Shown here: in pieces, positions 31,694 to 44,303 of the stretch | Numbering within the stretch: position 1 is the first letter of the stretch | Layout of the letters: each line of letters opens with the position of its first letter | NCBI GenBank assembly: GCA_018873225.1 | Contig: JAEILZ010000007.1 | Span: 3,782,001 to 3,846,000, forward strand | Length of the DNA: 64,000 nt | Direction: 5' to 3' | From: [Phialemoniopsis] sp. UDSM-2020 | Taxonomy: Eukaryota > Ascomycota > Sordariomycetes > Thyridiales > Thyridiaceae | The notes under the pieces: model-generated | Databases searched by the model: none | Seen by the model: the letters and a program-made list of their open reading frames with translations, nothing else | Told to the model about the DNA's origin: nothing | Position numbers and translations under genes: made by a program

Positions 31694-33206
31694 TCAGTAT
31701 TCAGGCTCATACATGTCATGCGCAATCCAAGACTCCCCCGCCGGGGTGCACTGCTTGGGCAGCAGTCGCGGCTGCGCGACGGGCCTGTCCCGCGACGGGA
31801 AGCAGCCCGGGTCAAACACCTCGCGGAACTTGTCGAGCAGGAACTGCTCCGACTCGATGGCCCGCTCCATGTAGTAGACGTCGGGCCGCTCCCAGCCGCG
31901 CGACTGCATCTCGGCGACGACGGCGCGCATGCGCGACAGGAAGAACCACTTGGTCGCCGAGTCGTGCTCGGTCGCCAGGAAGCCCATGATGAAGGTCGCC
32001 GACGTCAGGTCCATGTAGGGACACTGCCGCACGGGGAACTGGCACACCGTGTCCTTCATCTCGCGCCCGAGCTGCGTGAGCTGGTCCGCCGCGGCGGCCG
32101 TGGTGGGCCACGCCAGGCGCAGGAAAATCCGGGCGCCGAGCGCCGACGCGTGCATGTACGGGCTCGGGGTGTCCTGTAACAGGCAAATCTCGTAATCTAG
32201 GTTGTCGACCGTCTGCGTAAGCTCCTCGGTCAGATGCGCGTAAGACACGGGGTCGCTGCGGTACTCGGCCAGCCTCTCTCGGAAGTTGACGAGCTTGTTG
32301 CCGACCATGAGCGCATTGAGCAGGTCTGGGTGACCGAGATCGGACAGAGCCCGGAGTACCCGGTCGTGGTACACCCTCGGATACCCCAGCACGTTATTCA
32401 TGAGATCCCTGTAACGGATATATCAGTTAGCCTACCATACGGAGTAGATGTTGGGGGCGAGAGTTAGTCAGTTCTCGGCAGGGCTGGCGTACATGATCAT
32501 AAACCCAATGAACCATTCGGGCATGTCCACAACGCCCTTGGCCTTCCTCTCCTCGAGAATCTGGGCTAGGCCGTCTAGGTGCATGATCCACGACCGCTCG
32601 TTCCGGTTGAGACTCTCGCTCAGCGCCATCGTCGCTACCGCCCCGAGCACACCGTCCTGGTGTGCCGTCCCGGAACGGATGTGATCGATGATGATGGACA
32701 CGGCTCGTGACGAGTGGTCTTCTGCTCTCTTCTGGTATACCGGATCCGGTGACCAGTGGCGCATGTTCACGCCCACCACCCCCTCAAAGAGCGCCGGCTC
32801 TGACAAGACGAGGGCTTCCCATCTTCTACACCCGGGGCTATCTGGCGGGTCGTCGCGCCAGTACTTGACTGTGACAGCCTGCAGGACAGAGTAGGGCACT
32901 TTTTGGTCACATTCTCACTTAGTTCACGAACGCCATGAATCAGATTCTATCTAGGGCGTGGTGCGGCTGCTTACGGGCTGAAGATGTGATGCTCGTGTCG
33001 AGCGGCGAAGGTACTGTGACAAGCTCGCGGTGCCGCCGTTTCAGCGCCTCTTCCACCTCGGGACCGGCGCCCTCCAGCCTGAGGCACTTCGCTCGCTTGC
33101 GCCGTCGCTCCGAGAAGTTGGTCTTGGTGACGTGAGCCCTCATGCGCTTCGCTTCAGCGCGGGACATGCGCGGGGCGGCCGTCGTGTTCACAAACGTGAA
33201 GTCCAT
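31694..33206 (-). CDS. Fungal transcription-factor-like protein lacking a Zn2Cys6 domain
   Basis: A 450-aa protein from exons 33206-32975, 32898-32493 and 32408-31694 (introns 76 and 84 bp, phases 1 and 2). The start MDFTFVNTTAAPRMSRAEAKRMRAHV, then a basic SERRRKRAKCLR, is the N-terminus seen in a large family of Pezizomycotina proteins carrying the PF11951-type fungal transcription factor C-terminal domain but no zinc cluster. The joined middle (ALPYSVLQAVTVKYWRDD...VLGAVATMALSESLNRN, HLDGLAQILEERKAKG) is characteristic of that domain. It is probably nuclear, but DNA binding is unproven for the family. No target is apparent. Confidence 0.85.
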
Positions 33207-36200
33207 TGCCGTTTGTCGTCGTTGTCGTCGATGGCGGGCGTAGACAGTAGCAGGGCGGGCAATATGTCTCGATTGGGTAAATGAGAATATCTCCTTTAGG
33301 AAAACAAGTGGCCAGCGAATTCGGCACTTGTCCGACAGTCGTCTCAACGGGGAAGGGCGTGCGTGGTACGGTCTTTAAGAATGTTTGGTGAGATGACCAA
33401 GCCAGGATGAGGTCCGTCGAAATCTGACACGGCGCCGGGGCTTGTCAGCAAAACCAAACTACCGCCCGATCCGGTAAATCTGTGTACTGCGACAAGACCC
33501 CCGATATGCTGACTCGTGTGGCAAGCAGGCGGTGCACAGCACTGGACTTTGGGTTCAAAAGAGCCCGTGGCTCCCCTTCAGGCTCCCCAATTTCTCCTCC
33601 ACCAGCACTCCGATCAATCTTCTCGACTTGTTAGCGGCCGCCTTGTGGGGGAGCGTCTCTCATCCCTGATTTGACTGGCCTGCGGATAAAGAAGATACGG
33701 CCAAAACACACCAAACACCTTGTCTCGCCGGCCGCCGCAATGGATTGTTACCTCTGCCTTCTTCGCCTGGCCTAGCTGCTGGGAACATGCTGGAGGCAAT
33801 ACCATGGTTTTCTCGAGAAATTTCCCAGAAGGGAAATACCACAAGTCACGACAATCATTTACGCATGCACGTCGAGGATGAAGGAATCGACAATGTGCTT
33901 GAGGCCAAGCCCGCCATTTGGGCAAGGGTCAGCATCGGCCGGGTGATGATAAGCAGTCGGCGATACTGAGAATCTGCAGCGACATGCCGTCAAATTACGC
34001 CAATGAGCTCGCGGTGATGAAGTTTCTTCGGCACCCCGCCTGCATCGGGATAACTGGCATCCGGCAACCTCAACTACCGAAATGGTTTTGACGGCAAAGG
34101 GAACCGCTAACAGCGTAAGCTGACACCCGCCAAGATACGGCAGGATTGTGCGGGATCGACAAAGAGACGGCGCTGGCACCAACGGACAGGTACGCGGTAC
34201 TCACGATTGCCGGAAGGATACTAGTCTCGCGCCTTGAACTCGGCGCAAATTTGAACTTCGTCCCGGGCTTCGCCCGGCGCCGGCCGTCCAAGCTGTCGGG
34301 ACTGCGGTCCGGGGGAGGCTTTGCACCCTGCCTGCTTATCATTTCCCCCAGGACCATGCTGGAATCGACTCAGGGAGGCGATGATCCATTGTCAACCTGA
34401 CTCGAGACATCGCGAATTCTGCGCTCCTGACATCTTCCTTCGGGCTATTATCCGGGATACGCCAGGGGGGGCCTGGACTCCTGAGGTCTCGATGCTGGTC
34501 AGTCAGATAAGCGGCAGATAAGATGACGCTTCTGAGTAGTTTCGGCAGATGGACAATGATGGCCAAGTTTGGTGATATGCTTCGAGTGCAGACACGAGCC
34601 GTGGGCACGCTTAGTGCGGCAATGCTCATGACCTTGATGCTTGCCTTGGTGGAGCAGCGCCGTCGGGCGGAAGGATTGCTCGACGGCCGACTCGATCCTG
34701 TGAAATCAAGCAACGAAATGTTGATCACAGGATGACCGGTCGTCCCCTCCCGCCAACCTCGTTCGAAACTGCTAGAAGGTTGAGCAAACAGGCCTCAATT
34801 TAAATATAGCTCAGCGTTATCCAGCACGCGTGCCTGCTACGCCATGACCGGCCCGCCCCAGCGACTGCATGGCTTCTTGAAAGGACGTCGTAGTTTCACT
34901 GCTGATCGATCGCGATGGTTCGACATTCAGGAGTCGGGCGGCATGGCGCTGTTGCCGGGCAGGGCGCAGGCTGGGTAGTCCTATGGGTTCGCCCAGTGAT
35001 GTCAGGAAAGCCGTGATGAACCGCACTGTCATTCTTTTCTTGTCAGGTGTGCACGTGGCTTGAAGTCCAAGCCATCGTACATTGCCGTACAAATTCGAGG
35101 TTCAAGCACCTGCCTTTGCGAGTACACGACCTTTGCTTGGGCTATTTCTGGACAGGAGAAGGGACAGGATTTGATTATCTACGAATGGACACGGGTTTGA
35201 CAGGAAGATGGGCAAGTCTCGTTCTTCTCGTGGGAAAGCAGCTTTTCCAGTCTCCTTTCCCGGTGCTGCTTGCCGAACTTTGACCATCGAAGGTCCTGCC
35301 GGGTCCGGGAGTTCTTTCACAGAAATCCTCTTTCTTTCGCTCCTGTACTTCCTCCCTTCTCCCAGCTCGACAGCAACAGTCAACAGGCAGCCACTCAGAG
35401 CACGTCACATTCAAATCAACATCCAGAAATTTTGTCCTGCGCGAGTGTGGACTTGCCAAGAAGCTTGCTGACGAACCAACGATGCTACGAACAAAGCCAC
35501 AGTGCCGTACACGGAGCTGCTACGACGACAACGATTTGCGAGCATGCAACGATGCTGATCACGAGAATGCAGGAAATGTCCGAGAAAGCGATATGTGACG
35601 GTGACAATGTGTACCCAGCGTGTCCAATGTACATTCACAGGCCAGGAAAGATACAAGAGCCATGAAATCTTTTGCTCAAGGAACAGGCTGGCAATTCTGC
35701 AGAGTTCCATCCTGTTCAGACCGGTCCAGATTTCATTTCCGCAAATGCACATCTGCGCAGAGAAGATCCCGTGGCCAAGTAGTCCACATCTTCCCGTACA
35801 CGCGAATGAGGAGTCGCAAAGTGTCGTCCATGATATGACAGCGAAGAAAGAAGCAAGCAGACGGATGTTGAATCGGGTCAAGCCAGCCTGATGAGGCGGT
35901 CTGCACACACGCAACGATATGCAACATGCGCTGCATCATGCATGTCCGCAGATTAGACGCACTCTCTACCCGGGAAGACATCCGCCGTGCCGCGTGTAAA
36001 GGCTGCTGGCACGGGGTGTAAGCTGCTTACTCTCGGCTACCTTCCACCCTCTCACACGCCCTCTTCGTCGAGACGATGCCCAGATGGGATACAAAGCCGC
36101 GCCTAGGTGCTTAAAATGTTGCAATGGGTATACGAGGATAAATTAATTGACAGACGAGGTGCATTGCTTTGACGCGCGCTAGCGACAATGTAGAAGGTGA

Positions 36201-36754
36201 CTGCCGAGCGGTGGTGTCTTGATGAATGCCAATATATTTGTAAAAGATTGTTACACTTGGTGGTGTCGTAGGAAGACTCATTTTGCACAGGCTCAGAAGT
36301 CCGAGTCAAATGGGCAGGAAAACAGGCAGAACGCTTCCAAGGGCCACAATCAAGGATTGGCAATGCATCGATGTCTCCGGAGCGTCCGTGAAATTCGCCG
36401 GAGTTTTCGGGGCCGAAGGTGTTTCGCGCGGCCTTGGTTGTCGTTGGGGCCCAGCAAAAGGTGTGGGCTAAGTGACACCTCTTTGTCTCCGAAAAATGTC
36501 TCCGACTAAGGCACCAAGACATCATGAATTTTATGCTTTCTCTAGATAGTTTTGCCGGCCTTCTCGGCGGCCGAGTCAGCGAACCCGGGTGGCCTGATAA
36601 TTCGAACAAGATGTGATTCTCTACTGAACGACAAGATTCAAGCTTGATGGATGTGTGATGCTACGACTTCCTCATTCATCACAAGAGGCAACCAGGTCAC
36701 TCAGGAAAGCACAACACAAAGCCTGGATCTACGTCAGACTCACCTAAATCCACA
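33207..36754. other. 3.5-kb region without a recognisable gene
   Basis: This interval separates the divergent TF-like gene and phosphoglycerate mutase gene. The longest frames (e.g. 35411-35914, minus, 167 codons) show no domain and conflict with frames on the other strand. A small GC hairpin (CCGGGC..GCCCGG) lies at 34263-34277. No gene is called. Confidence 0.5.
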
Positions 36755-37471
36755 ATGCCATACACCCTCCTCCTCCTCCGCCACGGCCAGAGTACATGGA
36801 ACGAAAAGAACCTCTTCACAGGCTGGACCGACGTGCCCGTCTCAGCTAAAGGCCTCGCAGAAGCCCGGCTTGCAGGGGAGATGCTCCTCTCCGCATCCAC
36901 CACATCTTCCCTCCCGCTCCCAGACGTAGTCCACACCTCGCTCCTGCGCCGCGCCATCGCGACCGCCGACGCCGCCCTCGACGCTGCGGACCGCCACTGG
37001 GTCCCCGTCCGGCGCACATGGCGCCTCAACGAGCGACACTACGGCGCGCTGCAGGGGCTCGACAAGACCGAGACGGCGGCGCGGCTCGGCGAGGTGGCGG
37101 TGCACCTCCTGAGGCGGTCGTACGACGTGGTGCCCCCGTCCATGTCCGACGTCGATCGCGCGGCGCAGCAGGCCGACCCGCGGTACGCCGGGGTCGAGAC
37201 GCCGGCCTCCGAGTCCCTGCGTCAGGTGGTGGAGCGCCTACGCCCGTACTGGCTCGACGGGATCGTGCCAGACCTGCGCGCCGGGAAGACGGTGCTCGTC
37301 GCTGCACATGGGAACTCGCTGCGTGCGCTGATCCGGGAGCTCGATGGACTGAGCGATGAGGAGGTCGTGGCGTTGGAATTACCTACCGGTGTGCCCATCG
37401 TGTACGAGCTCGGAGAAGACATGAGGCCGCTGCACAGAAGAGGACGGAGGCTCGATGAGATGCCTGCTTGA
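36755..37471 (+). CDS. 2,3-bisphosphoglycerate-dependent phosphoglycerate mutase (bacterial GpmA type)
   Basis: An intronless 238-aa protein with start context CACAATGCCA. It interconverts 3- and 2-phosphoglycerate through a phospho-His. Signature sequences: LLRHGQSTWNEKNLFTGW (H10 is the phosphorylated residue), RTWRLNERHYGALQG (E93), RRSYDVVPPSM, ASESLRQVVERLRPYW and VAAHGNSLRALIREL (H185). It lines up with bacterial GpmA and yeast Gpm1 over its full length. Filamentous ascomycetes usually rely on the unrelated cofactor-independent mutase for glycolysis, so this is probably an accessory copy. Its high GC and lack of introns fit transfer from bacteria. It is probably cytosolic. Confidence 0.92.
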   Translation: MPYTLLLLRHGQSTWNEKNLFTGWTDVPVSAKGLAEARLAGEMLLSASTTSSLPLPDVVHTSLLRRAIATADAALDAADRHWVPVRRTWRLNERHYGALQGLDKTETAARLGEVAVHLLRRSYDVVPPSMSDVDRAAQQADPRYAGVETPASESLRQVVERLRPYWLDGIVPDLRAGKTVLVAAHGNSLRALIRELDGLSDEEVVALELPTGVPIVYELGEDMRPLHRRGRRLDEMPA

Positions 37472-38916
37472 GGAGGGGAGATGAGCGAACAAGCAGAGGG
37501 ATGGAAGGTCGAAAAAGCAAGGGTAAAGAAGGGTGTTGGCTAGTCACAAAACGGCGATGGTGATCCGAGGATGGAGGGCGGGTGTCGAACGCGGTTGGCC
37601 CGGGACGTGCATCGTGCAGACGCAGAAATTGCCTAATAAGCGCCCCGACGCCCGACGCGAGAAGCGACTATTGGATGCGGCCGCTTATGGCGGCCCAAAA
37701 TGGGGACGTGAGTGGCCAACGGAGCGAGGAGGAGACGCCGTGCAGCGGAGCTGATGCATATTTAGATTCGATATTGTTCTCGATGTAACGCTTGTCGTGT
37801 GGCGTGGCTGTGTACGAATGTGACAGTGAGGTGTTAACTTCTGACTTGCAGCCAGACTATCTGCCATGGCTCTTCCTTCGTAGCAATGAGAAGAGCGAGG
37901 CCCGGTAATCAAATGATTGTCAAGTCATGGCTTGCATTAGTTGTGCAGTACTTGACCCAGTGGCAAGCTGCACGAGGCTTCAAAGGGACAAAAATGCAGC
38001 TGTAGATACACCGTTGACGGTGGGGAACGATCCGGCAAACACGGCTACTGGGAAAGCTGTTCGATGAAAGCCGTGCATGTCTGGAGCAGTCATATGGATG
38101 ACACATTGAGTGACATTGGATTTGACGCGGGAGTGCCCAGCCTGCAAGCAGCGTCTTTCACGCCATGCATTTACGCGCGTATTGGGCATCGGAGTAGTCA
38201 GATGCATCGCAGAGAGCCGAAAGCCGAGGTGCCGTGATTGTGCACTTTGGCACGCATGCGAGATCATCACATTGCCCTTTCTCTAGACTGTCATTCGGGA
38301 TCTGAAAGCCATCAGCTATTGACATGGAGCTGGATAGCAGAAGCCCTGGTGGGCCCGCAAGCATGCTGGACCCGAAATTGGCTGAAAATCCCACGACGTG
38401 CTGATTTACGGACAAGTGACGGAGTACAGGGTTGCCGGGAAATCAGCAGGCCCCAATCAAACAAACCCCCCCGGCAATTACACTGTCATGCCGATGACGA
38501 ACGGAGGATGAACGTTGACAGTCAGGCTGCTCCGAGCATACCCAGCGACTCTGGAGCTCGAGCTTGGAAGGGGGATTCGATTCCAAGCTCGAATCGCGTA
38601 TGGAATTTGGGTTGGAGGGCTTGCAATAATGCACGTAGCTAGCATGAAGAATCCTTTCGCGCTCTCAGACGTCTGGCTAGAAAGCCTGTCAGATTTCTCA
38701 AACTTCGCTTCTCGCGCCCGTAGCTCGTTTAGTGAGGCACGGAGCATCGGGCTGACGAAGGCTGTCAACTGTCCGAAGTGTGGCTGTTCTTCTTCTAGAA
38801 GGGTCCAAAGCCTCTTCGGGACCAAGAAGTAGGTTGCGTGCAGGGGGGAATAGGAGGAATTCAGCTGACACACAAAACCCTTCAGGTTCTGAGAAGAGCT
38901 TGAAACTACGCTAGGC
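37472..38916. other. Convergent intergenic region with a compound palindrome
   Basis: A 1.4-kb spacer between the 3' ends of the mutase (plus) and MFS transporter (minus) genes. No gene is supported. It contains the inverted repeat at 38558-38592. Confidence 0.55.
38558..38596. repeat. Perfect 12-bp inverted repeat with a nested second palindrome
   Basis: TCGAGCTTGGAA (38558-38569) pairs exactly with TTCCAAGCTCGA (38581-38592) across 11 bases. In addition GATTCGA (38574-38580) pairs with TCGAATC (38590-38596), so two alternative hairpins share bases. It sits 325-360 bp beyond the MFS stop codon. Confidence 0.75.
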
Positions 38917-40323
38917 TCAGTAGATGGCTTTCGGATTCCATCCCACGGCGAGCACTCTTGCAGAAAGATAACAAATAAAGGAGATGGCGTAGGCAAGTCC
39001 GGAGAATAGAATCAGAGCAGTCCAACCTGTACTCTCGTCGCCGATGCCCAGGATGGCACCGCCGACGGGGATGCCAGTCAAGGTACCAACGCTAGCAGAC
39101 AGCATGGCTGTAGACAGAAATCGGCCGTAGTTCCGAGAGTCACAGAGCTGCCCTATACATACCATGATGAGACTGACATTGCCACCGCTTGCAAAGCCAA
39201 GCACGAGTGTGAATGTCATGAGCAGTGGCTGGGAGTTCCCAGCAGGCAGCCACAGTCCAAGCACTGTTACCATGGACAGCCCGACTGTGATGATGATGGA
39301 GTTGAAGCGACCAATCCGGTCAGAGACTAGCCCGGAGATAGCTCGACCTACAACACTGCCAGCATTGAGCACCGCTGGGAGCATGTAACTCGCGTTAGCG
39401 TCCTGGCCGTGGCTGGCCGAGTACGACACGACATAAGTGAGCGGGATGAGCACCCCATACTCCATGAAGAAGATGCCGCCACAGCAGAGGGCAAACTTGG
39501 GCTCGCGGAACAGACGTATGTCTGGCCAGATAGAACTGAGCTTGTCCTCGGGCGGGAGTCGAGTGCGAATCAGCATATTGGCCGGTATCGCGAGGAACAA
39601 AAGCACAAAGCCGACGAGGCGCATGCTCCAGGCGAACCCAAGCTTTGGCAAGGCGGCCTGAAGCATAAAGGGGAAGATGATGCCGCCGATGGAGCCGGCC
39701 GTCTGGGCAAGACCAGTGGCCAGGCCTCGCCGGTCATGGAACCAGTGCCCGATAGAGGCGACCGCTGGGGTGTTGAGCAGAGCCCCGCCAAAGCCAGCCA
39801 GTACAGAGAAGGTGAGGGTGATTTGATAGTACTCTAAGTGGCCCCGTCAGCGTCTCGTGTGCGTGGCAGCTCAAATCTGGAGACAAGAACACCCACTTGA
39901 CGACACACTTAGGATCATGGGGCTGGCAACCATGAGCAGGCTGCCCAGGGCGACCAGGATCCGGTGTCCATAGCGGTCGAAGAGCGGTCCAACCTGGATG
40001 CCAACGAGGTAGACGACGAAAAGGTACAAGGAGAATATCCAGCCAATCTCTGATGCAGCGTAGTCCCGCAGTAGATGCTGCGAGAAAAACGACTCAAAGA
40101 CAGCAGCCGTGTTGATGAGCCCAAACACCGACAGCGTGGCGCAAAAGGAGCCGAAGACGACACTCCAGGCTTGCAGGCCACCCTCGGGGTACGTCAGCGG
40201 CAGGGCTACGGCGGTGTGCGCGTCGGCATCCCGAGAGGGTGCTCTCCTCGGAGCATGAGAATCTCCGCTGGGAAAGCTGCGCGCTGTCGAGTTCGACTCG
40301 TGGACTTCATGACCTCGAGACAT
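38917..40323 (-). CDS. MFS transporter, monocarboxylate/riboflavin (MCT/Mch) type
   Basis: A 447-aa protein from exons 40323-39897 and 39833-38917. The 63-bp intron restores LSVSSKYYQITLTFSVLAGFG. A hydrophilic N-terminus (~45 aa) precedes YPEGGLQAWSVVFGSFCATLSVFGLIN, the typical MCT family opening (G-G-x-x-A-W). Twelve hydrophobic segments follow in two halves, with SIGHWFHDRRGLATGLAQTAGSIGG in TM4-5 and VGRAISGLVSDRIGRFN in the TM8-9 loop. This family includes yeast Mch5 (riboflavin) and many fungal permeases of unknown cargo. It is probably in the plasma membrane. Substrate cannot be read from the sequence, and there is no adjacent biosynthetic cluster. Confidence 0.93.
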
Positions 40324-43300
40324 GATCCTCCTAGCTAGGATCTGAAGACGTGCTCACTGAAGACCTCAGTTTCCGGGTATGTTCTGAAACGTAGCCTTTC
40401 CCGGCTCTCGTAGGGGTCAAGCTCATCTACACGATGCGGTGTTGGTTCCAGCAACACTGTTGCTACTTGGGACTTCCGCATTCGTGAGTGATGTTAGAGG
40501 GCACTCAGCGGGGTCTGATAGGGGTGGGGGAATGATGCAGGGGTCGCACGGGGGATTTTGAATGACACATAATGCCCTGGAGAACGTAGACTAGCCCTAC
40601 AAGACTGGGTCCCAGGCCCCGGGCTCAGTGCAACCCTCCAATTTCGTATGTTCTTTGGTGTCAAAGCAGGGAGCAAGTTGCAAGCCTTTCGATGATGATG
40701 TACACTTGTACGTACACACAGGCCCTGAAAAAGAAGGAGGATCTCAATAAAGCTTGCCGAGTGTTAGATCTGCGAGCTCTCCTAGCCCTATCCAGCACTT
40801 GTCATGAAGATCATTGCGAGAGCAACCCGGCCCTGTGGGACGGAAGCTCTGACCAGACCGGAGAGTCGGGTAGCCATTGCGTCGCAAGAAATGGACTCTT
40901 ACGAAGCTCATGTAAGGAGCAGGCATGACAGATTGGACGCCTTGGGCATTGTAATGGTGTCTTTGGTGGCTGGAGCTGAATGAAATGGCCTTGTCACTCT
41001 GCCCATGGAGCTGTGGTCAATGTGAGAGACGCCATGCATATGCAGTGGCAAGGAGGCAGACGTCGGACTATTTGGTGATGGTCTGCAGCCATCGGAATGT
41101 AGCTGAGCTGCACCGGCGATCGATGCCGGCGGCCGAACGCCTCCCTCGTGTCCAGGCTGGACGGGAAGACCCTGGAGCTGTTGATGATGGCTTTCGTGGT
41201 CACCGTCTCGGAAGCAAGACGACAGAAACCTGAGACGACGATGTCGATGAAATCCCCGTGCCATGTGCATAAGAACGGGGCGGGCTCGCTCTTCTGGGCT
41301 GCGCTCGCACTGACCCTCATTCACCAACAGAGAAGAGTTCAGATGATGTTTCGAAGATCAAACACTGGGCGGACCAGGTTTGATTGTACAGTGGATTGAT
41401 TCTTGCCTGGTGCGTGCACGGTCGTCGCTGCGAAAGAAAGGACCAAGAGCACGTTCCTTCCCCCAGAAGCCAGAAGGGCTGCTCTCACTGCTGAATGGGG
41501 AAAGGTCAGTGCTGACGGGACCAGTCGAGGCAGGGGCCGAAGCGAGGAAACGAAACATTCTTCAGACAAGCTCCATTCTCAAACACTCTAGCAAGGGGGC
41601 TCTTCTCATTTCTGTCAATTCTGTCAATTCGGACGGTGAATTATTCTCTGTTCTCTGTTCTCTGTTCTGTCTCCGTTATCCGTACTGCAGCCCGTAACGT
41701 ATGCAGAGATACAAGTTCAAACGAGCGAGAATGCCTGAAGGATTCGCTGCGTCGAGGATGCATCAATGCTTCAACCAACGCACGCCTATTCAGCCACTCG
41801 CAGCGACCGTCTGTTGCGACCAAGCGTACTGCATCAATGCCCGCCTCTAGTCCATATTGCGACTAACCTCATAGACTATCATGAACACAGCATGCAAGAC
41901 CACCAACAAGCGACTCCGCTCTCCGCTGCAGCAAATGGCAACACATTGTCCAAGACTTTAGGCGCGCTGAAGCGGCTGTTGTCAGGCTTGGAAGCCTTGG
42001 AAGCATCGTTTTGGGACGCCCCAGTCCAATCTATCACCAACGAATGCAGAAATATTTGACGCCATTTGAGCCAGGCCAGGATGTATAACAGGGTCTCTTG
42101 TCTGGCTAGGTACGCCCTCTGGCCCTGTGACCGTCCAACCTTTCTGGAGAGCCACGTTTTTTCCGCAATGGAACGCCGCCTGCCGTCTCTGTGGCCCAAA
42201 GCGTGCGCACCGCGGCCTGTGCTCCCCGTGGTGGCGGAGGCCAGAACTCCACGTCCCTCCACTCTATCCCGCACCCACGCTCATTGCAACTGTATCTCGG
42301 CTGTCTTTCCAACAGGCAAAATCTGAGTTTGCTACAGATCAAGCTTCCTGGTATCTGCAGCAAAGGCGAAACGATGAAGCTCCTGGAAATACCACCATCT
42401 CGAGCCAACGTCTTCACCCTGACCCCGATTGCCGGTACCAGTGAGGGCTTGGTCTGAGCGAGTGACTACCTACTCCGTCCCTACTGCATTTCAAGGGGGA
42501 TTCAGTGGAGACCCGTAACCGTTTTACCCAGCAACGCTAACTACCTCCCTGTTCCGCCCCCGGGCCGCGAGCCCTACCTCCGGTGTCGAACGTGTGTACA
42601 CGGAAAGATACACATGGAATATTCATGGGAACTGTCTACAAGCACCGCCGCCGTGTTGAGCGCTTGTTATGGAGGCTCATGATGGCTGTGAAGAAACGGT
42701 CTTCCAGAAGCCGGCCGGCGTCTGATCCTTCCGGTCGGTTGTGATCCCTCCGACCTAGGCGCAGCATGGCGGCAATGGAAGATGAGGGGAAAGCTTACTT
42801 GTTGGCGCGATAAATGAACTGCCACCGGGCCTTGGCCAGGAAGCGCTACTGTAAGGCAGAAAAAGAGCGGGGGAGTTGGGACCAGAGCGAGCACGACAAA
42901 AGAGTGCAAACGGCTTCGACGCTCTTCCTGGCTTCACACACTCGCACTGAAAACAACAGGCTGGACCCCTGCGACAATCGTTTGCAAAGGGTCAAACCCC
43001 CGGTCCAACCTCTTTTATTGTTCAACGCTACTGCGCTGCGGTAACACAGTCCTCATGATCCTTGCGAGAGCCAGCCATCCTACCCCTGTCCACACCATCT
43101 TACCGGACCCCTGTCGCCTCTTAGACGCAGCCTTCCTGTCTCGCTGTACTCTCTCTCTCGCCCCCTTCCCTTCACTTTCGTTTGCCCACTTTCTCCCACC
43201 TTACCTACTAGGGCAAAAAGGTACCGTTGCTAAATTGTACAGTCTTACACCCGCGCTAGACTACGCCTCCCGCCATCGCGCGGACACCCACCAGCCTCGC

Positions 43301-44303
43301 AGGCATGGCTCCAACAGCTGCTCAGGCCCGTTCTGGCTCCATCACCGTTGCTTTTCCGGCCTCCGTTTATTGCTCCGCCGCTCGTTCTTTTTCTTCTTCC
43401 TTGCCTTTCCCTTCCCCGGACACCCTTGTCACTGCAGTGCAGTAGAGTGCAGCTCCATGTGTGCATCCATGGTACGGGATACATGAGCCAGGGAGCTCAG
43501 TGACATGATCCAAGACACGGTGGCCAGAGCTGCTTCTCTCTTGTCGGGTCGTAAGCAGCTTGTCCCTAGCTGCAAACTAGCAGGTATCTTCCTTGCTCGC
43601 CGTTAGCTCGATCATCTCTTTGTCTCCAGCTGTTAGCCTTGTGGTCCCCCTCCTCCCCGTCTCGCCTAGTTGTCCGAGCTTGCTTTGGGATCTCGAGGTT
43701 GCATCTCCTTCACTTACAAGAACCCCCAGTCTGCCTCCTTCATGACCCCGTTCTCCACCTACATGTTCAACGATCCGCATCCTTCGTCCCAAGCCCAAGA
43801 CCAACGCTTCGCTTCCCCTTCCCAGGTTTACCGAACTAAGTCTGTTCTCGTTTTCTTCGGGAATTTGGAAGCCAGAGATATAAACCCCCAATTGCCCTCT
43901 TCGTCTTGTCCCGTCTGTTCTTGTGTTCGTCATCCAGCTTAACAACAACATCAGCCAAGACTCTTCTTTCCCTTTTCTCCTCTCTTATTTCCTTACTTGC
44001 ATTCTGCCATCCACGGCATTCGACAGTTGATTCTCTTCTTCGAAACCCTCTCAAAACACGGAAATACGTTTTTGCTCTTGTGTGGTCTCACCCTCCAAAG
44101 CTCCGGCAGCTTTTACCAATACTCATTTCGCCTGGCCCGTTCCGCGTCCGCCTCTGAAGCAAGCCCGGCGCTTACAGTAGATTACACCAACCACCACGTA
44201 ACCTACGACTACAAGATACTTTCCAGGCCCTCTATTCCTGACAACATTTCGATCTCGTCTCTTTGCTCATCTTGATCCTCTTTTCCGTCTTCCCTCAGTC
44301 AAG
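40324..44303. promoter_or_regulatory. Long divergent region between MFS and DUF3455 genes
   Basis: A 3.98-kb spacer between divergent start codons with no recognisable gene. It includes a CTCTGTT heptamer repeated three times (41646-41666). From about 43080 to 44300 it is strongly pyrimidine-rich on the plus strand, as in promoters and long leaders of strongly expressed fungal genes. Confidence 0.5.
41646..41666. repeat. Heptamer CTCTGTT x3 tandem repeat
   Basis: Three perfect copies of CTCTGTT are followed by a degenerate CTGTCTC. Just upstream, TCTGTCAAT is duplicated (about 41609-41628). Confidence 0.7.

Noticed and set aside
35411..35914. 167-codon minus-strand open frame with several Cys
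   Set aside because: No signal peptide at its start, no known Cys pattern, and competing frames of equal quality.
43055..43486. 143-codon frame upstream of the DUF3455 gene
   Set aside because: It is a translation of a pyrimidine-rich promoter/leader tract (Pro/Ser/Leu/Phe runs) and resembles no protein.
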